Source: Halocaridina rubra (taxonomy: Eukaryota > Arthropoda > Malacostraca > Decapoda > Atyidae). From it: a stretch of DNA of 64,000 nt. Below are positions 32,417-45,500 of the stretch, piece after piece. The notes under the pieces were generated by a model. It had not been told where the DNA came from, ran no database searches, and saw only the letters and a program-made list of their open reading frames with translations. Each line of letters opens with the position of its first letter. Within the stretch, counting starts at the first letter, position 1. A program made the translations under genes and the position numbers. Location of the stretch: positions 135,371 to 199,370 of the forward strand of contig JAXCGZ010009475.1 in assembly GCA_037179515.1 (NCBI GenBank). Direction: 5' to 3'.

Positions 32417-35400
32417 CTGTTGAAGAAAAGAAACATAAAAGATAAACAACCATAAAAAGTTACTCCCAAGAAAACTAGGGCAAACTGATGCTATTAAAGC
32501 AACGAGTCACAAGCAATGCTAATTTTCAACAATTTTTATATCTATTAAAAAACAGATCTTGTAAAGAAGAGCAACCCCATGGGATTCTTAGGTTATTCAC
32601 ACTTACTAGGCAAGTCTTAGTCTAACCTAGCCTAGCCTAACAATTTATGGGGTTATTTAACTTTAAATGTGGCTCTGGAGGGTTACTCATTATTACAAAA
32701 TCCCCTTTGAATTGCAAAGTATTACGTGAAAAGAAGCTTTTTCTTGTCTTAAAGCTTAGTAATGTGTACATTTTTTTAAGCAATAATACATTCTTGTGCA
32801 TGAATAACTTACTTTGCTTCATTATATAGCTATGCAAATGGAATAAATTTGACTGAAAGAAGTCTAAAACAAATATACAGAGATTATACCAAAGAGAATA
32901 CTAGTTATGTACACCACAATAAAGATAATTTGTTTAGAAAAAGAAATTCTACTTGAAAATTTTTTGGCATGGTTCTTTGCTTAATGTCCACCATGCAAAA
33001 AAATTTAAACATTAAAAAAAAAAGAGATCAATTTTAATGTTCTTCTGTGTTTTCATACTGCAGTCATTCATAATGTATGAATAAAAACCAAATGTATGTT
33101 GTTTTGTGTCAATATTAATCCCCATTGTAATGGGGATGGACACAGACGGATTGGAGATAGAAAAGGGTGGATAATAACTGTCAAATATCCATGTATTCTC
33201 ACCATGTCAATGATCACTAGAGCTACAGGATCAGGGACTGGCTATCTCTCTGAGGTATTTTCTTGGCCCCAAACCAAGCGGAAATTGATCCAATGTCAGC
33301 ATTTTAATGCTGCATATGTACGCTATAAAAGCAGTTCTAACAAAACATACAACTTTCTAAAACCATGTAGTTCCTAGGAGTAAATAATCATTTATTGTTT
33401 AGATATGAATATTGCTTTAATCTGAAAAAATGAAAAAATTGTCTAGTGTAATTCAGTGATAGAAAGAGTATTGATTTCTGGAGATGCTCCTTAATACCAT
33501 TTAGATTTTATTCTTAAATTCTTCTGCCTTTCATCAAAACTCCCAAATAAAATAAAAAAAATATTCTTTCACTCATATATTATTATGCTTTCATGTTTTC
33601 CTTCATATGGGTCTACCATACAGTGACACATATCCTTAAACTGCTATATCAAACCTACAAACAGCATAATATAGTGTTACGAATACTGTACTATGCTTCA
33701 TACAGATAATGAACTCTGTCACACCACCACCCTTAAAAATGAAAATAATTGCAACCATGAGATTTATACCCTGATAGAAAAATGGTTTATCCAAACACTT
33801 TTATAACAGCTACAACATGGTCGAAATAACTTTTATGTTAAAATTACCTTTCACAAAAACTGCAATGAAATTTCCAAGTATTGTAAAACTAGCCACCTGA
33901 ATCACCTTGTTCTTAAGCAAATATACAAATTTAATTACCAATCATTTCAGCATGTACACTGCATTGTGTTTAAATATTTTTACAATATAAATGTGACTTC
34001 TTTGTGTACACGTTGTGATATCAAGAGAGATATTCATTCAATACCCTCTATCTCTTTTTTTCCATAATAAAATTTCTACACAGCTCAATTAAGTCTGCAA
34101 AGCTACAAGGAAAAGGTTAAATATGACATAAGCTATTTGTTTACGTTATCCAGGCAATTCTATCATTAATTTTATGTCTTTCCCTTCAACTTCCTCCAGT
34201 TATTCAAATTTTAATATCAAGCCCAAAGCTGCACATCATGATCCAAATCAAGCAATACATACATATACAATGGCCACCATCCCCTTTGTAAGGGGAGTGG
34301 CAGGCAAAGCACACACAAGTACATCGTACAATACCAGTGCTTAAGACAGTCTTCCTATTACAGAAGTATCAGCAAATGATCTGACTGGAACCCCTAGCTT
34401 TAGATGTGCATTTGCTTTCTCACAATTCTGTCACACGTTTTTACCTTTTTAACAATATTCAGGCATTAGTCTAGGTTATTCAGGCATTAGTCTAGGTTCT
34501 TCAAATAAGAAATCATATTAGGATTATAATAATTAATGTGCAGCTCTTTATATATTCCCTTAAAATAAACTGTCTCCCTGTAGTTATACTAATGCAAATT
34601 TGCCCTCCCTCTCTCTCTATATATATCTATCAAGCTATTTATGTCATCAAATTATGAAGGGATCACCATGGAATAAGAAAGTCAAATAAGACGTTAATAA
34701 AAACATCAAGTAAAAATATCTTGCCAAGAATCGGACTCGCTATCAATTACGAGATAAGCTGATTTGGGGAAACAATACTTACGCATGAAGAAAAGTCACA
34801 GACAGAAAGAAGCTAGGTGAAATTGGGTTAAATTTGGTGAAGTCACTGTTCTCAGTGAATTTTTGTTTATTCCTATCTATTTCGCACACTGTATCAGTCA
34901 CTAACATTGTAATAACCAGTTTTGTTAAGATACGAAGTAATATCTAGTCAATTAAAATAATAAAGCCCTTCACTGGTAATAACGGACCTACTGCTAGATA
35001 TTTTCAAAATGTTAACATTTAAGTTTTGATATGTCTGACCTGTCACTAAAAAATCTATATTGGTTGCTATTCAATAAGCTCTTTTGCATTGCAATATCAC
35101 TGAGTGATAAAAGCTGCCATCTGAAGGGGAAAATATTCTGACCAGTCACTCTTCTCAACATATTTCAAAAGAGGCATCATTAATGTTCCATTCATCTACT
35201 GTAAAGGGCAATCCGATCCATATGATTTATTTAGCTTTCATTACTTTGTATATCTAAGCCGTGAAATAGTTATATACATTTTATATAGAGTAGGGAAATA
35301 TACTTTTCTTGCCAATTGCTAATCAAGTGAAATTGTGTACACTACATTAAATACTACTTTTCTAAGTGAACCTGTACTATAAAACTTAACCTCATTCCCT

Positions 35401-38400
35401 CTTCCAATCATTTTCGTCAGCCATTTCGATAATTTGTTTATGAGTATTATTTTTTTATGTACTACCTTCTCAAAATGCACATTACTTATATTTATACTCC
35501 CCTTCAAATAGAGTATTCAAAGAAGGAAGATATAACATGAATCTTACCCAAAAACATTTATATATGCTTCATGCCCATGTCGATACCATACAGGCGGCAG
35601 ACGAAGAGTGCAGTATTTTGCCTTCAAAACATTGTGCACACTTTGATTATAATATAATGCTGAATTTTTATTTCATTCCGACTTTTAACTGAAAACCTGT
35701 TGACCTTGCCACTCGGTTCTGTATATAACTGCATAATGATGTGGAAGACCTCCACTTAAAGTAATTCGGAATATTACCAATATATGACTTATTCAATTTC
35801 TAAATTGATCAAAAACTATATGTGTATTTTAGGTTTACCTGTATAAAATAGTAGCAGGGATAGGCTCACAGCAAAGAAAAAACATCATTATACACAGCTA
35901 CTCTAAATATTATGGGTTTTGTTTAGAAAAGATAATGTTAGCAATATCAGTAGAGTATATGTAACATGCTAAGTACTTATGACATCACCATTTTTCTTTC
36001 ATAATTTCTCACTTACACCACCTAACTAGTCAACATTCAAATTAAAAGAAATATAATCCCAGAAGAAGCATGCAAAACTAACAGTACTGAGTATTAAAAG
36101 TCAAAGCTTATAATAAAAATGCACATAGGTCCTTCCAAATTGTCTCGAAGAAGTAGCCCCATATGACAAGCCAATGACGTGCAAAGAAGCATGGAGTGCA
36201 TATCTGCATCTCTAGTTTTGCCTGAAATGCAAGCATACTTGTGATGTCCTATTAAAAACATAGTAATGCATGAATAAGCTTAATAGAGTACAAATCAGAA
36301 AGCATACCATAAGGTTACGTTTCCTTGGTAGGGTGCAAAGAAGTGCATAATAAATGCAGTTTTGCACACTACAAGCTGTTGATAAACTAGAATGAGTTGT
36401 CGACCAAGAGATGATAGAATAACAGAACATGCCTAAACTTTTACGATTTCCGGGTCCTGAGCACTCTTAAACACAATAAAATTAGAATGACTTTGAAATG
36501 GCATATGGATATCTCTGAATTTCAACCTACTTGATATAAACAATATGTCCTTTATTACAATGTTACCCAAATTTACATATTCTACCACAGGAATACGAGA
36601 AGAGTTAACAAAGAGTAAAAAAGTGAGTATCAATAGATATTTAGCCTTACAAAATATCATTATAGATGCCTCTTATCTTCCAACTGCCAATCACAGACTA
36701 GTTGTTCTTGCAAGAGGCCTGCAATCAGTAATATATCTGATAAACATTCAGTTGTTATTAACACTACACCCTATGGATATATGTTGTCCTAACATATGCA
36801 TACTTTACAAAAACATAATATATGCATACTTTACAAGAACAATATCCATAAAGAAATGCCCAGAAATTCTTTGATATATGTGTAATGCCCAACAACTTGT
36901 AGCGTTAACTAACAGAGGTAATCGAGTACATTTATCACATCCTTACTACTCGTTTCACTTTACAGTAACTTGCATAACGGAAACTTTTATTTATTTTAAT
37001 AAGCTGCTTAAGAATACATGATTTTTAAGTGCCCTCCTTATCTATTATCTAATTTCAATAAAACTTTGTCATATTTTGCTTTACATATGCTGTATCACTT
37101 ATTGCTTCCCTTACCTGATGTCCAAGACAATACCTGATTTTAACATGCAAAATATATCACTGAAACTTCTGAATAAATGTCACTTCAAGGCATGTGATAA
37201 ATGTCTCCTTAACTTATTAAACTACAACATTAAAATTAGTATATTATTTCTACAATGATAATTCTGCAACAGCAGCACCCATCATCTTGGTTGCCTTCGG
37301 ATTATTGCTGGTTACATTGTTCATTCTGTTTGAATTTATGTCTGGGAAGTGAGTAGGTACGAGAGAACTTGGGGGAACTCTTTTGCGAGTTACCCGAAGC
37401 ACTGCTGGAGGACGCCAGGGATGAGGTCCTGTTAGTGGGGGTAGGGTAAGGTTAGTGTGCACAAGCTAAATTCTAATAAGTTGAAAGTGATATTTCCTAT
37501 AGATGAAGTAAAAAAAAAATAGCAAAGCATGCAAAACCCCTTTAAGCTTCAAAACGGAAACTTAAAACTCTGGAATAATACCTTCCAGTTACAAAAAATG
37601 GCACTCTTGTATTTGTTATTAAAATAAGAACACAGAATAAATTTTGACTTTTTTGTTCTTAGCAACATATGGTGGACATGTATCAAGTACCGCCGGCGGC
37701 CTGAATCGCCAGCATAAATATAAGGCGGTATTACGTCACGGACTACTTTTTCTACCAAGGGCTAGGATGGTTGCCTTCTTGCGAAGGACTTGTTTTGGCA
37801 GATGTAATCGTTATCCTGAGTGCATGCCCTTGCTAACCTCAGACCGTGGTGGGGCACGAACCCTTGACCTGCCGCCTCAGTTTCGGGGATGCTACCGCTT
37901 TGCCATGGTGACTACTACAAACCTATAATCCTTGGTAAAGCATACAATACATAATGTCGTTTTAACATGTAACAAACATCAAAAATAAACTGACACCAAG
38001 CTTAATGCCCTCAGGTCACTTATCTATACAACACTCAGCTGCAACAAAGAAACCACCATTACATTCTACAATCAATATATATATGACCATTAATGGAATA
38101 TGCAAACCCTGTTGGGCTCCTCAAGTCAATAAAACACAATACAAAGCCCTGCAGACTATACAAAATAAATACCTAACACAAAACCTTGCACTTGAAATCA
38201 GATACAAATACTCTCCACCTCTTCCCCCTTCTCCATGCCAAAACAGCCTCCGCAATCATATCAATAAGCAATTAGGTCGCCGTTCCAGCCAGTCACTCAG
38301 CGACAACACACAGCCATATTCACATCCTCCCAAAATCCATCCTGCTGAATCCTTCCTTCCCTGTGAGGAAAAAGTCCCACTGGCCAGGTTGAAGTGAGGG

Positions 38401-40700
38401 CACCACCTAGCTCTTTTGACCCATTAAAAGATGCTGCATGAATTCGTCAATGATGACAGTCAAATATGTAGCACATCACCTCATACAATCAAACATATTC
38501 TGGAAATAATACTCCCTGAGAGCTCTGTGGGAAAACCTGATATTGGCTGTGGCTCACCCTAGGGACTTTGGGCTCTTCGGCCAGGAATCTTAGGGAAAGT
38601 CAACAATAACAATAACACGTACAGGATTAATAACAAAGTGTAACCACTTAACAAGTTTCAGTTTCAACTTGATCTTAAAGGGAAGAGACAACAAAGAGCT
38701 CACAAACTATCATATCAAACCTTAATTACCGTAAGCGCAAGAGTACGTAAAGGTCCTCATATTACATTATGCATCCAAAATTATCAAATTTCCTTTATTA
38801 CACTAAGATTCTGTGCAAATGTTTTAGCCAGCCTCTTCTACAACACGCTAACCTCAAATTTAATATGAAGTCAAATAAAGGATGCTTCAGAATTTTCAGG
38901 CAGGCACAAATCAAGCTTCATTTAACAGATTTTTTATTGAGAAATTTTTAAATTATAGTGAAATAATCCCAGTACTGCAATAATCAGTTTTACCTTTTAA
39001 TATAATTCTATTTTTTCTTAATTTTCTCTTTTTCTATTTCCTCTCCAAGTTGTTTCCACTGCTGGAACCATCTGGTTAATTGTCTTACTTTTACCAGCTG
39101 GTCTCGTTGATTGACTTAAATAATAATAACAATAATAAAACTAATAATAAAAAAATAATAAAAATTCAATAAGAGAAAACCGGGATGAAAATATGGTGTA
39201 TACGTGAAGACATCATCCTCCATAAAAATTATTCTTTGCAATACTTACAATAATTCTAAGTTTATAACTGATACGATCAAAATCCTCAACAGCTATGGTT
39301 CTAATTATTGAGCTAATCAAAGAAAATTACAGACGAACAAGTGCAACATATTATAAGAACAGTCATAAATGATATTCTGTATATAAGAAAGGATATCAAT
39401 AACATATTGATACCCCACACATAAATAGTGTTAGTTATCTGATTTTAAAACAACGTAATTTTACGAATTACCTGAAGCTCAGCAACAACCATATACTGTA
39501 AAGTGTTTCCAGTACTTGGGAAAAAAGGTTACTACAATCTTTTAAAGCTGTGAGAATGTATCATGCCAAAGGGTAAAATTAAAGGTGTATATATGAATGC
39601 ACCATACCTTTATAACTACCTACCTACATATGTGGGACTCAATCCCCTTTCTAAGGGCCAATTCAAAGCAATCACACACTGACCTTCGTTGAACTCACTG
39701 AAAAAATATCCATCTTCCGGATCAAAAACAGAATAACCCCTAGTACAATAAATAACAATGTGAATTGTTTGGAAAAGTTAAGCTACATTAGATTAGGCTA
39801 GGTTAATACCTAACCTAACCTTACCATTTAAGCTGTTATTTAAAGTACTGGGAGTCATTATCTTTACTTTATCCCATCTTCCTTCAGAAAACTGTTATGA
39901 TCTCCTCCCATTTACTGTCTTTTGCTCCACAATCACACTCAATCATCAATCTAGTTTCAAGGGTTCTGCTTGGAGTTCTAGTACGAATTTCTAAAGGGCT
40001 CTGACTTTTTGTGGGAGGGGAATTGGAAAGGAGGAGATTCTTCATCCCTTTGTTCTCCTCATTTAGTCAACTTGCGACACAGATGAACATGGAGGAAGTA
40101 TTCTCATCCCCTGCCCTAAGAAAAAAAGAGAGAGAGAGAGAGAGAGAGAAATGGGAGGCAAAGGGCTCAGCTCCTTATCTGGATAGATACTACAGGTCAA
40201 TAAGTCAATAATACAAGTACTTTACCAAAAGAGCCCAAATTCATTAGAATTGTATCTTACAAACTTTTAGAATCAATCATTTAAGCCTACTATGGCAAAT
40301 GCTAATTCTCTAATAATTGTTAATTGCATACCACTTTAAGTGAAAGATTTCCTTAGTTTAAGATATATCTAACAGTTATTGCTATTTTTACCAAGTGGAT
40401 CGAAAAAATCAGAAAGAATTACCCTATTTGTTATTAACATATTATTCAAATTGCCAAATATAGCACTTGCTTACTGATCATCAAGTAGGATATTAACAAC
40501 CTGAAAAAAAAAGATTAAAAAATCTTATATGTAAAATTGAAGAAAACTATTCAATGTAAAGTTTTGCAATAACAAGGTGTACCAATTTACATATTTCAAC
40601 CTTTTCTATCTTCTCCCTTTTCTTTTCCAGGTTACTTCCCCTGCTGAAACCATCTAGTTTACAATCCCTGACTTTTTTTAGATGGGCTTGTTGCTTATTG

Positions 40701-40746
<46 letters not shown>

Positions 40747-42535
40747 GGAATAACTGTACAATAAAAAAAATATATATATAATAAAATACAGCTATATATG
40801 AAGGTCCTGAAATCTTAAATTATGATATACACCATTGTGGTAGCTTCTGAAGTTGGTAACATACAGGCCCCAGGTTCAATCCGATTTCAGGTTTTCTTTC
40901 TGACCGTTTTATATCTGTGGTTGTTGATGGCGCTATATCTAGCTCATTCCCTGTTACCAGTGGTGTTCCACAGGACCTGTTTTCCACCAACTATCTTCCT
41001 TCTCTTCATCAACGATCTCCTCCAGTCCTCGTATTCCTCTCTTTATTGACGATTCTACCCATCACTTTTCCTCTGCCCTCTCTTCACTACCTTCATCTGC
41101 TACTCATAATCAGTCTCGTATCACTCTTTCTTCAACTCTCAACTCTGATTTACAGAGTCTCGCGAGTGGAGCATCCAAAATTTAGTTACATTTCATGTCT
41201 TCAAGAGACAGTTTCTGACTACTTCTTTATATTCTCCTCATGATAGCCATATTGTCTTCGAAACTAACGAAATTTACCCTCTTTATTCTATTAACATATT
41301 AGGAGTCCAGATAGCCTCCTACCTTGTCTTGGAGGCATCACATAATACAAAGTTCTAAATCTGCATCCAAAAATTAAGGGTTCTGCTTCATTTTCGTCTT
41401 TACCCTCTTTACACTTACTTAAAATCTATAAAGGTCTTATCCATCCCTGCTTAGAATACTGCTCTCATATCTGAGGTGATTCTTCTTATACTTATTTCCT
41501 TGACAGGGTTTAATATAAGGCAATCAGACTCATCAGTGACCCTTCTCTTACTTCTGATTTAGATTCTCTCCTTTTTGCAATAAGCCTAGGTATCATACCT
41601 TCCTCTTTTCTGTCCTTACTATTTCCACTGCTCCTCTGACGAGTTGGTGAGAATGATCCCTTCCCGCGCCAAGGCCATGTAACACTCGCCAAACAGCCCC
41701 ATCTCACAGGTACTGTGTGGAGCTTTGTAGCTCGCAGACTGGTCAGTGCATTGACTGCTACTTCTCTTCCACCTCCAGATTTTATATCTCTTCCTCCTTC
41801 CGTCTTTGCCAAGTCCTATGACCTAATTTCTCTCAAAAAGCTGATTTATCGTCATCTCAGGGAGTAATCCAGGCATACTTTTAGGTCTTCATTTCTTCAA
41901 CTATTCTATTAGCCTGTCCTTTTCTCATACTTTATAATTCTCTTATTTCTGCCTTGTTCTTAAACTTCCATTTTTCCTCGTCTCAATGTTTTCTTGGTGC
42001 CCAGGCCTGATGAGGGAGGGTTTCTTGCCAGTCCTAGTGTGTGCGTGTGTGTGTGTGTGTGTGCATCTCTCTCTCTCTCTCCCACAAGCAGGTACACACA
42101 TACACAGTTGATAACTGGAATTTGCGAAGCAAGGAAGAAGCTAATGCTAACTGCACTCATAGTTTCGAAGACAAATATGATAAGTACCATTGAGTATAAA
42201 AAGGAACCAAACAGGAGACGGGGAGTTACAAACACAGGGCTCTTTCCCGTAATCACAATTACGTAAATACTCACTCACTCACACACACACAATACACTAA
42301 GCAACTGAGGGGTCGATTATAATCAATAGGTTTATCCATTATTCAGACATTGCCAGGAGATCACTGGGTCCCAGTGATAGGAGTGAGGGCTCGGGCCCTA
42401 GCTAAAAGGTAGGAATATAGTCAGGCTCTGTGGTATCACTGTCCCATACCTCTGCCTTTCACTATATGCCTTCACCCTTAGGATGCTACTAAAGGGAAAC
42501 CATAGCCCTTTCAACTTGATATATATATATATATA

Positions 42536-42577
<42 letters not shown>

Positions 42578-45500
42578 TGATTCTGCTGGAGAGTATTCTT
42601 TATCACAATAGAGAAAATAATGATTATGGAATTACTAATACATTTCAACTACAGCATACAAACATTCCAAATGAAAAGAAGATTGCATTTCCTGCAAAAA
42701 GGATAAAAAAAAGATTATCACACAATACTGTTATTTTCAGTAGGCTTAAAGAGAAAGCACTAAGCAAAATATATACGGATTCATATAACGATAAAAATTC
42801 ATTGTTGTCTCTTTCCTAACTGTAAGAGTCCAGAAAATTTAATAATAAAATGTCATAACGGAATAAAAGACCAGAAAACATACATAATTTCATGTAAAAT
42901 CAAATTATGTTTCTGCAAGCTATTAGCAAATAAACAGCTCCATGAACAATGTTTTTATATTTAACTTGAATACAAAGTGTATATACTGTACTCGTATATT
43001 AACATATTGAAAAAGCTTTATGTTCTTTAAAAAAAAAAAATACCCATAAACAGCGTGAAATGCCATCTAATATATGTAAAGGAGGTCTATTTCCAATAAT
43101 ATAAAAGGAATTAATATCAATAATAAAGTTAAACTTATATAAGAGTGATATAACAGAAACATCAACTATATATTATATATCTCGCCTTACCTTTTGCATA
43201 CAGAAGCGCATATCATTTATAGCTCTCCAAGTGCCAACATGATCATCTGCCATTTTATGTGACTATTAATCCCAATTTGAAACGGGGTGGAGAGCCAGAT
43301 TAGTTGTACCCTGAGTACCTAAGGCCACCAACAACTCAAACCTTAGGGCTCATCCTGAAGGTCTACTGGCAAGATCTATGCCCCATCACAAAAAGACACG
43401 GTACAAACACACAAACATCCACACTTACAATATGGTCTCATTCCCCTTTGTAAGAGGGATAGCCGAGTCATGCATGCACATTCACTAAAGGCTAATATGC
43501 CTCAATCACTCTGCTTAGATCGGAGTGGATAACGAGTTGCCACAATTCACATTCACCACCCTGCTTGAGTTACCCAAAGGGTATGTGGGCAAGGCTCTTC
43601 TGGCACTGAGGCAGAATGCACAAAAGCAAAATACTCACTCTCTGCTGATGGATTCTAGTGATTTCCGCCTAAGCTCCTCTACAGTTACACCATTAGCAGC
43701 CTCCCAAGCCTTTCTGTCCCGTTCAAAGCGTTCCCGTTCTTCTTCTAACTCGGACAAATCAGCTTCCAGCTTTTTTCGCATAGATTCATTCCGCTTTTGT
43801 AGCTGGGGATAAGATGTTGCACAGGTTACTTCATTATGATATCAATATACACCAATACACACATTCTGCACTAGCAGTAACAAGACAACTGTATTCTAAA
43901 ATTTATTACTTTACAAGAACAGTATATATTAAGTATTAAAGATATGATGATAAGATATGGAACAAACGCATATAAATCATGCATATAATGACATAAAATA
44001 ATGAATATACGAAGAGAATAACGAATACATAAAGGAACTGTAAACCTAAAGTACTGGTAGAAGTTTTAATGTTTTCTCCCACAAGAGTTGGATTAGAGCT
44101 CCTGCATAAACTGAGTCTTATAGGCGAGAATAATGATGCAATTGATTTTATATTGAAGTCAATGACAGATATATCATTCATGTAGAAGTAGGATAAATAT
44201 TTGATGCACTAAATGGTTATGACAGATGAAGGCTTGGGTCAATAGCGTTGTAGCAAAACTTGATAGAGGTTCGATAAAAATTCATGACATGTTTAAATGC
44301 ACAAGATGGGGGGCAAGAGTACTTCCTCTGTGTTCCCATGCGTGTGGAAATAGTCAATTAAATGGGGACTGGCAATCCCCTCTTTTTAATTTTCCTTCTT
44401 CAAAGAGTTGAAGCTTTATACTTCACTCAGCCACCATCCTTATAAGGGAAAATATGGAAAAAGGGATGAGGAACTGCATAACATTTTGGGTAACTTTCAA
44501 GGTGTTTGCAAACATAAGAAATTGAGGTAAAAGTTGATAAAACCAAGGTAACTGAAAGGAAAATAGTAATGTAATTACCACTACTAAAGCATGGTTAGAG
44601 AGGAAAGCATAGAAAACTATAGCACTATAATGGAGACAGAGTTCGGAAGAGGTTAAAAATTAAACAATAATCATATGTATAAATGTTCCATCACAAAGAT
44701 CAGCCACAGTACTTGACAACTACACCTGCGATTACAGTATGTCACAAATGCTCCAAACATCATTCTGAGTGGCTCCTACAGACCCAGACCATGCAAAATA
44801 TCAACTTATGAACATATTAAAAGTCATTAACTTTATGTTTTATGTAGTAGTTAAGTGTATTTAGCCAAAGTACTGCAGAGAACTGCATATGTATGTATTG
44901 TAAAGTGTTTTTTTTTTTTACCTAAACACATTTATGAGCAATTCTACTTAGAAAGAAACTTCTGGAACCTAACTTGTTCATAAGTTGGGCAGTGTCTGTA
45001 AATGTGTACTTTTGTTCGGAGCACATTTTCAATATATTTAGTTACTTTAGTTTTGTAGAGGACGAAATATATGAGAATTAAGTAAGTATTAACAATTGCA
45101 GTGTCTTTTTTCCAAGAAGTAAGTTTTAACAATTGCAGTGTCTTTTTTCCAAGAAGTAAGTTTTAACAAATGCAGTTTCTTTTTCCAAGAGAGCATCAAA
45201 GCTGGAGACTGTTGAAAAGCATTTCAACCAAGCATACTTTCAGTATTAAATATTTCTTTGAGAGTGAATACTTGTGATGAAAAAGGATGGAGAGAATGCA
45301 AAGTTTATGTAATATATGGGGGGAAACAACCTGAACAGGAAGTATTTTTGCCATGGCCACATACTAGAAAAACTTCCTTTGAGGATCAATGTGTCATGCA
45401 TATATAGGAATAGATACATAGACAGAAATATTTTAACTAATCAGTGTTTCCTCAACTAAGATAAAGTATTGGCTTACATCTGCTTCCAATTCGGATAATT

